From Streptomyces camponoticapitis (GTDB lineage: Bacteria; Actinomycetota; Actinomycetes; Streptomycetales; Streptomycetaceae): a stretch of DNA of 64,000 nucleotides. The stretch lies in assembly GCF_014646115.1 (NCBI RefSeq), contig NZ_BMMV01000016.1, forward strand, positions 124,001-188,000, in the 5' to 3' direction. Under the pieces are notes generated by a model. It had not been told where the DNA came from. It made no database searches and was given only the letters and a program-made list of their open reading frames with translations. The position numbers and the translations under genes were made by a program. Below, one piece after another: positions 48,712-56,657 of this stretch. Position 1 is the first letter of the stretch. Every line of letters starts with the position of its first letter.

Positions 48712-49482
48712 TCAGCCGACCCGTACCGCGTCCGTACCGCCCAGGTCCGCGGGGCCGACCCCGGCCCGGCGGGCGAGCGCGACCGCCGCGAGTGTCGAGT
48801 GCACGCCGAGCTTTCCGAGCACGTTCTGCATATGCGTACGGACCGTGTGCGGGGACAGGAAGAGGCGCTCGGCCACCGCCTTGCGTCCCAGGCCGGCCAC
48901 CATGCAGCGCAGCACTTCCAGTTCGCGCGGCGTCAGCGAGTCGACCAGCCGCTCGCTGTCCGTGCGGTGCTTACGGGCGGCGGTCAGCTCCCGCAGGACG
49001 CTCGTGAGCAGCGCGGGCGGCAGATGCGTCTCGTCGCGCAGGACGCCCCTGATCACCGCCAGCAGCCGTTGCAGCGAGCAGTCCTTGGCGACCCAGCCGG
49101 ACGCGCCGGCCTGGAGCGCGAGTGCCGCGCGGCCCGGGTCGTCCTTCTCCGCGAGGACGACGCAGCGCACGGACGGCTGTCCCGAACGGACGCCCGCGAC
49201 CAGCGAGATGCCGTCGACGAGGCCGAGACCGGCCTCGCCGTTGTCGGGCACGGCGCGGGCCACCGGGCCGCTGCCCGGACCCGCGACGATGCCCAGGTCG
49301 GCGTCGACCAGCAGCACGTCGTACTTGCGCCCCTCGGAAGCCGCCCGCTCAAGACACCGCAGCGCGGCGGGACCGCTGCCGGCGGCGGCGACGTCCACGT
49401 CCGGCTCCGCCGCGAGGGCGGCTGCCAGCGACTCGGCGAATATGCGGTGGTCGTCCACCACGAGAACTCTGATACGGACCAA
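48712..49482 (-). CDS. NarL/LuxR-type response regulator, orphan
   Basis: 256-aa protein with a receiver opening MVRIRVLVVDDHRIFAE, phosphoacceptor D60 in DVLLVDADLG, switch lysine in GWVAKD, and a C-terminal LuxR helix-turn-helix (LTPRELEVLRCMVAGLGRKAVAERLFLSPHTVRTH in part). The start is the TTG at 49480-49482 with AGGGGG 6 nt upstream. A Gly/Pro-rich insertion follows D60 (near 65-80), lengthening the receiver. No sensor kinase adjoins it. It is convergent with tamR. Confidence 0.88.
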   Translation of the reverse strand: MVRIRVLVVDDHRIFAESLAAALAAEPDVDVAAAGSGPAALRCLERAASEGRKYDVLLVDADLGIVAGPGSGPVARAVPDNGEAGLGLVDGISLVAGVRSGQPSVRCVVLAEKDDPGRAALALQAGASGWVAKDCSLQRLLAVIRGVLRDETHLPPALLTSVLRELTAARKHRTDSERLVDSLTPRELEVLRCMVAGLGRKAVAERLFLSPHTVRTHMQNVLGKLGVHSTLAAVALARRAGVGPADLGGTDAVRVG

Positions 49483-49739
49483 TTGACACCCCCTGATGTC
49501 GGGGCGCGGACGACGCGGGTACGGCGCCCGGAGGGATGGGGATCGCATCGCGTGGACACGGTGCCGCCTCGGCCGCCGCCGTGCGGCTGCCCCACCCACC
49601 CCGGGCGTCGTACCCGACTGTCTCGCTTCCCTGATCAGCACCGGCCCCCACCGGTGCTGTGCATCAGCGTACGGACGGGCGCCCGGAGCGGAAGACTATT
49701 TACAGAACTGATCGACGGCGTCCCGTTAGGGTGAGGCGC

Positions 49740-50183
49740 ATGTTTCGTATCGAGACAGAAGTCGACAAAGAACGACAGGCGTTGCTGGGCGAACGGATGA
49801 GGGAGAACAACACGGCCCGTTCGCCGGTCCTGCGGGAGCTCCGGGGGTCCGCCGAGGAGGAGGAAGTCCCCCTGCACGTCTGGCTGATGGAGGAGTCGAC
49901 GGGCGCGCTGGCGGGCGGCGTCGCCGCCCACATCTGGGCGCGCTGGCTCCATGTCGACCTGCTCTGGGTCGACGACGCGCACCGTGGCACGGGCCTCGGC
50001 ACCCGCCTCCTGGCGGAGGCGGAGGAACTGGCCCGCACCCACGGCTGTCTCCACGCCCGCCTGGAAACCTGGGACTTCCAGGCCCCGGCGTTCTACCGGC
50101 GCCAGGGCTACGACCTGGCGGGCCACATCCCCGACTACCCGCCGGGCGTCACGGAGTACTTCTTCACCAAGCGCCTGGCCTGA
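49740..50183 (+). CDS. GNAT-family N-acetyltransferase
   Basis: 147-aa acetyltransferase with the acetyl-CoA site LLWVDDAHRGTGLGTRLLAEA (R/Q-x-x-G-x-G/A pattern HRGTGLG) and the C-terminal QAPAFYRRQGYDLAG block. Substrate unknown. TAGGGT at 49727-49732 ends 7 nt before the ATG, so the transcript may be leaderless; GTGAGG is also close to the start. It is convergent with galK. Confidence 0.88.
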   Translation: MFRIETEVDKERQALLGERMRENNTARSPVLRELRGSAEEEEVPLHVWLMEESTGALAGGVAAHIWARWLHVDLLWVDDAHRGTGLGTRLLAEAEELARTHGCLHARLETWDFQAPAFYRRQGYDLAGHIPDYPPGVTEYFFTKRLA

Positions 50184-50198
50184 GCGGGGACGACGTCC

Positions 50199-51359
50199 TC
50201 AGGCCACCCGGTGCGCTCCCCGGGACGGGACCGCCGGGAAGACGCGGGGGGCCGTGTGGCCCGCCGTCGCGAACGCCTCCTCGACCGCCTTCGTCACCGT
50301 GTCCGCGTCCGCCGTCTCCACCAGGACGATCGCCGAGCCTCCGAAGCCGCCGCCCGTCATACGCGCGCCGAGCGCGCCCGCCGCGACCGCCGAGGTGACC
50401 ACCAGGTCCAGTTCGTCGCACGAGACCCGCAGGTCGTCGCGGAGTGAGGCGTGGCCCTCGATCAGGATCGGGCCCACCGCGCGGACGTCGCCCGCGTCGA
50501 GCAGGGCTATGACCTGTTCCACCCGGTGGTTGTCGCTCACGACATGGCGGACATAACGTCGTACGCTCGGGGCTTCCCCCGCCAACCGGTCCAGTGCCTC
50601 CGGCAGATGCGCGTACTCCACCTCGCGCAGCGTGCGCGCGCCGAGCGCCCGCGCGCCGCTCTCGCAGCCGGCGCGCCGTTCCGCGTACGCGCCGTCGCCC
50701 AGTGCGTGCTTCACCCGCGTGTCGACGACCAGCAGTTGGAGCCCGACGGCTGCCAGGTCGAAGGGGACCTGGCGCTGCGAGAGGTCGCGGGTGTCGAGGT
50801 ACAGGGCGTGCCCGTCGGTGCAGCAGGCGGACGCCATCTGGTCCATGATCCCGCACGGGACCCCGACGAACGCGTTCTCCGCGCGCTGCCCCAGCACCGC
50901 CAGCTCGGGGGCGGACAGGCCCAGTTCGTACAGGTCGTTGAGCGCGAGCGCGGTCACGACCTCCAGCGCGGCGGACGACGAGAGCCCCGCGCCCGTGGGC
51001 ACGGTCGACGTGAGGTGGATGTCCGCGCCGGGCACCGTGTGGCCCGCCTCGCGCAGCGCCCACACGACGCCCGCCGGGTACGCGGCCCAGCCGGTGTCGG
51101 AGAGCGGCACCAGTTCGTCGGGTGCGAGCCGCACCACGCCGCCCCGCGCGTCGGCGGAGTGCACCCGCAGCACGCCGTCGCTCCGCCGTGACACCGCCGC
51201 GACAGCGGTGTGCGGCAGCGCGAGCGGCATCACGAAGCCCTCGTTGAAGTCGGTGTACTCGCCGATCAGGTTCACCCGGCCCGGCGCGGCCCACACGCCG
51301 TCCGGCGCCGAACCGTACAACTCCTCGAACCGCGCGCCGACGCTCTCCGCGGTGCTCAC
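50199..51359 (-). CDS. galK: Galactokinase
   Basis: 386-aa GHMP kinase phosphorylating galactose at C1. It has the galactokinase signature GRVNLIGEYTDFNEGFVMP near 27-45, the GHMP ATP loop PTGAGLSSSAALE, and the C-terminal MTGGGFGGSAIVL. The GTG start overlaps the galE stop as GTGA, so it is the last gene of galT-galE-galK. Confidence 0.96.
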   Translation of the reverse strand: MSTAESVGARFEELYGSAPDGVWAAPGRVNLIGEYTDFNEGFVMPLALPHTAVAAVSRRSDGVLRVHSADARGGVVRLAPDELVPLSDTGWAAYPAGVVWALREAGHTVPGADIHLTSTVPTGAGLSSSAALEVVTALALNDLYELGLSAPELAVLGQRAENAFVGVPCGIMDQMASACCTDGHALYLDTRDLSQRQVPFDLAAVGLQLLVVDTRVKHALGDGAYAERRAGCESGARALGARTLREVEYAHLPEALDRLAGEAPSVRRYVRHVVSDNHRVEQVIALLDAGDVRAVGPILIEGHASLRDDLRVSCDELDLVVTSAVAAGALGARMTGGGFGGSAIVLVETADADTVTKAVEEAFATAGHTAPRVFPAVPSRGAHRVA

Positions 51360-52324
51360 CCGTGTGTCTCCTCTCGGCGTGCGAACGCCCACGCGTCCGC
51401 GACGATCCCCGCCAGGTCGGCGCGGCTCGGGCTCCAGCCCAGGCGCTCGCGCGCCGTCGCGGCGGAGGCGACCAGGACCGCCGGGTCGCCGGGGCGGCGC
51501 GCGGCCACGACCTCCGGCACCGGGTGCCCGGTGACCGTACGGACGGTCTCGATGACCTCGCGGACGGAGAACCCGCTGCCGTTTCCGAGGTTGCAGACCA
51601 GGTGCTCCCCGGCGACCGCGGCCTTCAGCGCGAGCAGATGTGCGTCGGCGAGGTCGGCGACATGGATGTAGTCGCGTACGCACGTGCCGTCCGGGGTCGG
51701 GTAGTCCTCCCCGTACACGGCGATCGACTCCCGCTTCCCGAGGGCGACCCGCAGGACGAGCGGGATCAGATGCGACTCGGGCTCGTGGCGCTCGCCGTAA
51801 CTCCCGTACGCCCCGGCCACGTTGAAGTACCGCAGGGAGACCGCGGCCAGTCCGTGGGCCGCGCACTCGCCGGCGATCATATGGTCGACGGCGAGCTTGG
51901 TCGCGCCGTACGGGCTGGTCGGCGCGGTCGGGTCGGTCTCGGTGATCGGAGTGGAGACGGGCTCGCCGTACGTCGCCGCCGTCGAGGAGAAGACGAGCCT
52001 GCGGACCTCTGCCGCGCGCATCGCCTCCAGCAGCGCCATCGATCCGCCGACGTTGTTGTCCCAGTACTTCTCGGGCTTGGCGACGGACTCGCCGACCTGG
52101 GACGACGCCGCGAAGTGCAGGACCGCGTCGTAGGAGGGGTCGAGCCACTTGACGGCGTCGTGGACCCGGCCCTCGATGAACTCCGCCCCCGCCGGGACCG
52201 CTTCGCGGAAGCCGGTGGAGAGGTCGTCGAGCACGGTCACCTCGTGCCCTGCCTCCAGCAGATGCGTGGCGACCACGCTGCCGACATAACCCGCGCCGCC
52301 CGTAACCAGATACTTGCCACTCAC
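51356..52324 (-). CDS. galE: UDP-glucose 4-epimerase
   Basis: 322-aa short-chain dehydrogenase/reductase epimerase interconverting UDP-galactose and UDP-glucose. It has NAD-binding GGAGYVGS at 8-15, catalytic S..YxxxK as SSTAATYGEP and SPYGATKLAVD, and the RYFNVAGA block. GTG start, GTGA overlap with galT. Middle gene of the Leloir operon. Confidence 0.96.
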   Translation of the reverse strand: MSGKYLVTGGAGYVGSVVATHLLEAGHEVTVLDDLSTGFREAVPAGAEFIEGRVHDAVKWLDPSYDAVLHFAASSQVGESVAKPEKYWDNNVGGSMALLEAMRAAEVRRLVFSSTAATYGEPVSTPITETDPTAPTSPYGATKLAVDHMIAGECAAHGLAAVSLRYFNVAGAYGSYGERHEPESHLIPLVLRVALGKRESIAVYGEDYPTPDGTCVRDYIHVADLADAHLLALKAAVAGEHLVCNLGNGSGFSVREVIETVRTVTGHPVPEVVAARRPGDPAVLVASAATARERLGWSPSRADLAGIVADAWAFARREETHG

Positions 52325-53367
52325 GTGCTCGCTACCTCTCGCAGTGTCCGGGCCGCGGTCTCCGGCGGCACGTCGTTGATGAAGGCGTCCATGCCGGACT
52401 CGGATCCGGCGAGGAACTTCAGCTTGCCCGACGTGCGGCGAACGGTGAAAAGTTCCAGGTGAAGGGCGAAGTCCCCCCGTCCGGCGGCACGGAAGGGCGC
52501 CTGGTGCCAGGCGGAGATGTACGGCGTCGGCGGCTCGCCCTCGCCGAAGATCCGGTCGAAGCGCCGCAGCAGCTCCAGATAGATCCCCGGGAACTCCGCA
52601 CGCGCCGCCTCGTCCAGCCCCCGCAGGTCCGGCACCCGGCGCAGCGGATAGAGGTGCACCTCGTACGGCCAGTGCGCCGCGTACGGCACGAAGGCCACCC
52701 AGTGCTCGCCCGCCAGGACCACCCGGTCGGCCGCGCGCTCGCGCTCCACGACGTCGTCGAAGAGGTTGCCTCCGGTGGCCGCCCGGTGCTCGGCCACGGA
52801 ACGGGACATCCGTTCGGTTCGAGGGGTGACGAAGGGGTACGCGTAGATCTGCCCGTGCGGATGACCAAGGGTCACACCGATCTCGGGCCCGCGGTTCTCG
52901 AAGCAGAACACCTGCTCCACCTGCGGAAGTTCGGCGAGTTCGGCGGTGCGGTCGGTCCATACGTCGAGCACGAGCGCGGCCTGCTCCTCGGTGAGAGCGG
53001 CGAAGGAGGCGTCATGGTCGGAGGTGAAGCAGACGACCTCGCAGCGGCCGGAGTCCCCGGCGAGGGAGGGGAAGCGGTTCTCGAAGACGACGACGTCGTA
53101 GTCGCTGTCGGGGATCTCGCTCAGCCTGCCCGCCGCGACGTCGGTGGGACAGAGCGGGCACTCACCGGCCGGCGGGTGGTACGTGCGGCCCTGGCGGTGC
53201 GAGGCGACCGCGACCGAGTCCCCGCGCAGCGGGTCGTGGCGGATCTCGGAGGTGGTGGAGGTCGGTTCGAGGGGCCGCAGGTCCACGGCCTCGCGTACGG
53301 CGTCGTCGCGGGAGTCGTAGTAGATCAGCGCCCGGCCGTCGGCGAGCGCCGTCACCGTCTTCTTCAT
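52321..53367 (-). CDS. galT: Galactose-1-phosphate uridylyltransferase
   Basis: 348-aa HIT-superfamily enzyme transferring UMP from UDP-glucose to galactose 1-phosphate. The active-site GHPHGQIYAYPF supplies the HPH nucleophile motif, CPLCPTD near 70 the zinc cysteines, and FENRFPSLAG the family block. The ATG at 53365-53367 has GGAGG 8 nt upstream; open sequence further upstream is ignored. First gene of galT-galE-galK. Confidence 0.96.
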   Translation of the reverse strand: MKKTVTALADGRALIYYDSRDDAVREAVDLRPLEPTSTTSEIRHDPLRGDSVAVASHRQGRTYHPPAGECPLCPTDVAAGRLSEIPDSDYDVVVFENRFPSLAGDSGRCEVVCFTSDHDASFAALTEEQAALVLDVWTDRTAELAELPQVEQVFCFENRGPEIGVTLGHPHGQIYAYPFVTPRTERMSRSVAEHRAATGGNLFDDVVERERAADRVVLAGEHWVAFVPYAAHWPYEVHLYPLRRVPDLRGLDEAARAEFPGIYLELLRRFDRIFGEGEPPTPYISAWHQAPFRAAGRGDFALHLELFTVRRTSGKLKFLAGSESGMDAFINDVPPETAARTLREVAST

Positions 53368-53433
53368 CGATTCTTCCTCCGGGCCCGCCCGGACCCGGAG
53401 CACCCGGGCCCGTATCCAAACAGAACCAAACAT

Positions 53434-53462
53434 AACTAACCACGAGCCCACACACACGTCAA
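53434..53462 (-). promoter_or_regulatory. Candidate gal operon promoter
   Basis: On the minus strand TTGACG (53457-53462) and TTAGTT (53434-53439) are 17 bp apart, giving a start about 60 nt before galT. Streptomyces gal operons are known to use an upstream galactose-regulated promoter; this is the best match by eye. Confidence 0.5.
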
Positions 53463-53493
53463 CGGCTCCTTCACTCGATCACGATCGAACAAA

Positions 53494-53513
53494 GAACACC
53501 ATCAAAAGTGTTC
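53494..53513. promoter_or_regulatory. Inverted repeat in the gal/symporter divergent region
   Basis: GAACAC (53494-53499) and GTGTTC (53508-53513) flank an A-rich 8-bp centre, next to the palindromic CGATCACGATCG. The position between two divergent galactose-linked units suggests a shared repressor site. Confidence 0.45.
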
Positions 53514-53586
53514 AGTATCTGTAATGACAGGCGTAGGTTCCGAACTGACTTCCGAGTAACGTTCACGCGACGAAGCGGGTACCCCC

Positions 53587-55269
53587 ATGCAGTCCCCCAC
53601 GTACTACCTGGCCGAAGGGCTTCGGCTCCCCACCAACGGCCTCGACTACACGATCCTCGCGATCTACTTCATAGTCGTCCTCGGCATCGGCTTCGCCGCC
53701 CGGGCCAGCGTCAAGACCAGCCTCGACTTCTTCCTCTCCGGCCGATCGCTGCCGGCCTGGGTGACCGGCCTCGCGTTCGTCGCCGCCAACCTCGGCGCGA
53801 CGGAGATCCTGGGCATGGCCGCGACCGGCGCGCAGTACGGCGTGGCCGTCGTGCACTGGTACTGGATCGGCGCGATCCCCGCCATGGTCTTCCTCGGCCT
53901 GGTGATGATGCCGTTCTACTACGGCTCCAAGGTGCGCTCCGTCCCCGAGTTCCTGCTCCAGCGCTTCGACAAATCGGCGCATCTGCTCAGTTCGGTCCTC
54001 TTCGCCTTCGCCGCCATCCTCATCGCGGGCGTCAACCTGTACGCCCTGTCGATCGTGGTCGAGGCGCTGCTCGGCTGGCCCCAGTGGGTCTCGATCGTCG
54101 TCGCGGGCTTCTTCGTCCTTGCGTACATCACCGTCGGCGGACTGTCGTCCGCCATCTACAACGAGGTGCTCCAGTTCTTCGTCATCCTCGCCGCGCTCAT
54201 CCCCCTCACGGTCCTCGGCCTCAAGCGCGTCGGCGGCTGGGACGGGCTGAGCGACTCACTGACCGCGAGCAAGGGTGAGAACTTCCTGAGCGCCTGGGGC
54301 GGTACGGGCATCGGCGACGCCAACCCGCTCGGCGCGAACTGGCTGACGATCATCCTCGGGCTCGGCTTCGTGCTCTCCTTCGGCTACTGGACGACGAACT
54401 TCGCCGAGGTGCAGCGCGCGCTCTCCGCCAAGAACCTCTCCGCCGCCAAGCGCACCCCGCTGATCGCCGCGTTCCCGAAGATCTTCATCGTCTTCCTGGT
54501 GATGATCCCGGGCCTGGTCGCCGCGGTGATCGTGCCGAAGATAGGCACGGCGGGCTCGGACCTGACGTACAACGACGCGATCCCCCTGCTGATGCAGGAG
54601 CTGCTGCCGAACGGTGTGCTCGGGATAGCCGTCACGGGTCTGATGGCCGCCTTCATGGCCGGCATGGCGGCGAACGTGTCGTCCTTCAACACCGTGTTCA
54701 CCACCGACATCTGGCAGAAGTACGTGGTGAAGGACCGGGAGGACGTCTACTACCTGCGCTTCGGCCGGCTGATCACCGCGATCGGTGTACTGGCCTCCAT
54801 CGGCACGGCCTTCATAGCCGCCAGCTTCTCCAACATCATGAGCTACCTCCAGACCCTGTTCTCCTTCTTCAACGTGCCGATGTTCGTGGTCTTCATCATC
54901 GGTATGTTCTGGAAGCGGGCCTCGATGAAGTCCGGTGCCTGGGGTCTGGTCGCCGGTACGACGGCCGCGATGGTCAACTACTTCTGGATCTACAAGCAGG
55001 GCGTCATCGACATCCCCAGCGACCAGGGCGCCAACTTCGTCTCCGCGATTGTCGGCTTCGTCGCCGGCGCCGTGGTGATGGTCGCCGTCACCCTGTTCAC
55101 CGCGCCGAAGCCGGAGGCCGAACTCGCGGGCCTGGTCTACGGGACGACGTCACCCGGCATGGCGGAACCCCCGGCCGAGGGCGACGACGCCTGGTACCGC
55201 AAGCCCGCCCTGCTCGGCTGGGGCGCGATCGTCATCGCCGCGGCCTGCTACATCCCGTACTCCTTCTGA
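53587..55269 (+). CDS. Sodium:solute symporter (SSS family), probable sugar uptake
   Basis: 560-aa membrane protein with about 13-14 hydrophobic segments and SSS hallmarks: DFFLSGRSLPAWVTGLAF near 47, an N-terminal LDYTILAIYFIVVLGIGF, and AYITVGGLSSAIYNEVLQ near 180, like SglT-type galactose/glucose carriers. It diverges from the galTEK operon, so sodium-driven galactose (or related sugar) uptake is the likely role. Followed 19 nt later by a small membrane protein gene. Confidence 0.9.
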   Translation: MQSPTYYLAEGLRLPTNGLDYTILAIYFIVVLGIGFAARASVKTSLDFFLSGRSLPAWVTGLAFVAANLGATEILGMAATGAQYGVAVVHWYWIGAIPAMVFLGLVMMPFYYGSKVRSVPEFLLQRFDKSAHLLSSVLFAFAAILIAGVNLYALSIVVEALLGWPQWVSIVVAGFFVLAYITVGGLSSAIYNEVLQFFVILAALIPLTVLGLKRVGGWDGLSDSLTASKGENFLSAWGGTGIGDANPLGANWLTIILGLGFVLSFGYWTTNFAEVQRALSAKNLSAAKRTPLIAAFPKIFIVFLVMIPGLVAAVIVPKIGTAGSDLTYNDAIPLLMQELLPNGVLGIAVTGLMAAFMAGMAANVSSFNTVFTTDIWQKYVVKDREDVYYLRFGRLITAIGVLASIGTAFIAASFSNIMSYLQTLFSFFNVPMFVVFIIGMFWKRASMKSGAWGLVAGTTAAMVNYFWIYKQGVIDIPSDQGANFVSAIVGFVAGAVVMVAVTLFTAPKPEAELAGLVYGTTSPGMAEPPAEGDDAWYRKPALLGWGAIVIAAACYIPYSF

Positions 55270-55288
55270 CCGAAACGGAGGCACACCC

Positions 55289-55585
55289 ATGTCCGACCTG
55301 CACAAAGAAGTCTCCGAACTGGAAGGCAGGTCCGCCACGGCGGCCCGCCTGTTCGACATCCGTCTCATCATCGGCGGCCTGTTCACGCTGTACGGGGTGA
55401 TCGTCACCGTCGCCGGGATCTTCGTCTCCGACGCGGACATGAAGAAGGCCGAGGACGTCAACATCAACCTCTGGACGGGGCTGGCGATGCTGGCGCTCGG
55501 CCTGTTCTTCCTCGGCTGGATGAAGCTGCGCCCGGTGGAGATACCCCCGCCGTCCGCCGCGGACGCGGCCGGCCCCGAGAAGTAG
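55289..55585 (+). CDS. Small membrane protein paired with the symporter
   Basis: 98-aa protein with two predicted membrane segments (about 27-47 and 62-80) joined by a short polar loop. The N-terminal 25 residues are charged and helical (LHKEVSELEGRSATAARLFD). GGAGG lies 7-8 nt before the ATG. Its immediate position after the symporter suggests an accessory subunit or stabiliser; no family recognised. Confidence 0.82.
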   Translation: MSDLHKEVSELEGRSATAARLFDIRLIIGGLFTLYGVIVTVAGIFVSDADMKKAEDVNINLWTGLAMLALGLFFLGWMKLRPVEIPPPSAADAAGPEK

Positions 55586-55618
55586 CCGCACCCGCGCGCG
55601 GGGCCGGGCACCACGTAC

Positions 55619-56341
55619 TCACTCGTACGCGGAGCCCGGCCCCTTCGTCGTGTCCGGGGGCCCGTCCGGCATGACCGTCACGGCCGCCCGGTCCAGCAGC
55701 CCGGTCCGGGCGGCCAGCGCCGCGGCCTCCAGCCGGGAGCCGACGCCGAGTTTCATCAGGACCCGCTGCACATGGGTACGGGCGGTGGACGGCGCGATGC
55801 CCATACCGGCCGCGATCAGCCGGGTGTCCTCGCCCTCGGCGACCCGCACCAGCACCTCGATCTCGCGCGGGGTGAGCATCCGCAACAGCCGCTGCCCCTC
55901 GTCGTCCGGCTGGGCCACCGGATTCAGCAGCTCGGTGAACGCGTTCTGCAACAGCCCCGGCGCCACGGCCGCGTCGCCCGCCCGCGCCTTCACTATGGCC
56001 CGCTCCACGCCCTCGATGCGCTCGTCATGCCGTACGTATCCGCAGGCTCCGGCCGCGAACGCGGCGGCGATGCCCCGCGGGCTCGGCACCGGTCCCAGCA
56101 CGACGACCGCCACCTGCGGGCGGTCACGTCTGATCCGTACGATCGGGTCGAAAGCTCCCGGCTCGGCCGGTGCCGCGGTTCCCATGAGGCACACCTCGGG
56201 TGCCCGGCTCACGACCAGTTCGGCGGCGCCCGCCGTGGGCGCGGCCGCGGCCAGCACCCGGTGCCCGCGCAGTTTCAGTGCCGAGGCCAGCGCCTCCGCG
56301 AGCAGTCTGTGGTCGTCGACCACCATGAGCCGTACGCCCAT
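55619..56341 (-). CDS. LuxR-type regulator with a degenerate receiver domain
   Basis: 240-aa protein. The receiver begins MGVRLMVVDDHRLLAEALAS with intact acidic D9-D10, but the phosphoacceptor position reads CLMGTAAP, with Gly54 where Asp is expected. The switch Thr region is VVVLGP and the usual Lys is Arg (GYVRHD). The C-terminal LuxR helix-turn-helix is normal (LTPREIEVLVRVAEGED ... STARTHVQRVLMKLGV). It is therefore probably phosphorylation independent. A GC-rich inverted repeat (55600-55609 with 55634-55643) spans its 3' end. Confidence 0.88.
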   Translation of the reverse strand: MGVRLMVVDDHRLLAEALASALKLRGHRVLAAAAPTAGAAELVVSRAPEVCLMGTAAPAEPGAFDPIVRIRRDRPQVAVVVLGPVPSPRGIAAAFAAGACGYVRHDERIEGVERAIVKARAGDAAVAPGLLQNAFTELLNPVAQPDDEGQRLLRMLTPREIEVLVRVAEGEDTRLIAAGMGIAPSTARTHVQRVLMKLGVGSRLEAAALAARTGLLDRAAVTVMPDGPPDTTKGPGSAYE

Positions 56342-56657
56342 CGAGCAACCCCATCCCCACCGGCTCCGGGCCCCCCGGCCCCCTTGGGGTCTGCCGTCTG
56401 GATCTTGTCGGGCCCGCGGTCCCTGGCACGCACGCCGACCCGGCCTGATCCAGACGACAGACCCTGACCCGGCAAGCTACACGCTCGGCCGTGGTCGCGC
56501 GCCCCCATACGGGTAAGAAGGCGCCTACTTGTCGAATTCGCCGCTATTCAGGGGCTGTCCGCACCTCACGGCACCCGGACCACGACGCCGGGCGGGCTCT
56601 CCCAGAGCCCGCCCGGCGTTCGTGTCCACGCACGGCCCCCGGGGGCCGCTGTCCGCG
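56342..56657. other. 316-bp intergenic region
   Basis: No gene supported. It holds the upstream sequence of the LuxR gene and, at 56585-56619, the terminator of the propeller-protein gene listed separately. Confidence 0.6.
56585..56619 (-). terminator. 16-bp-stem terminator of the PQQ-propeller gene
   Basis: ACGCCGGGCGGGCTCT (56585-56600) pairs perfectly with 56604-56619 around loop CCC, 38 nt past the minus-strand stop at 56658. Confidence 0.8.
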
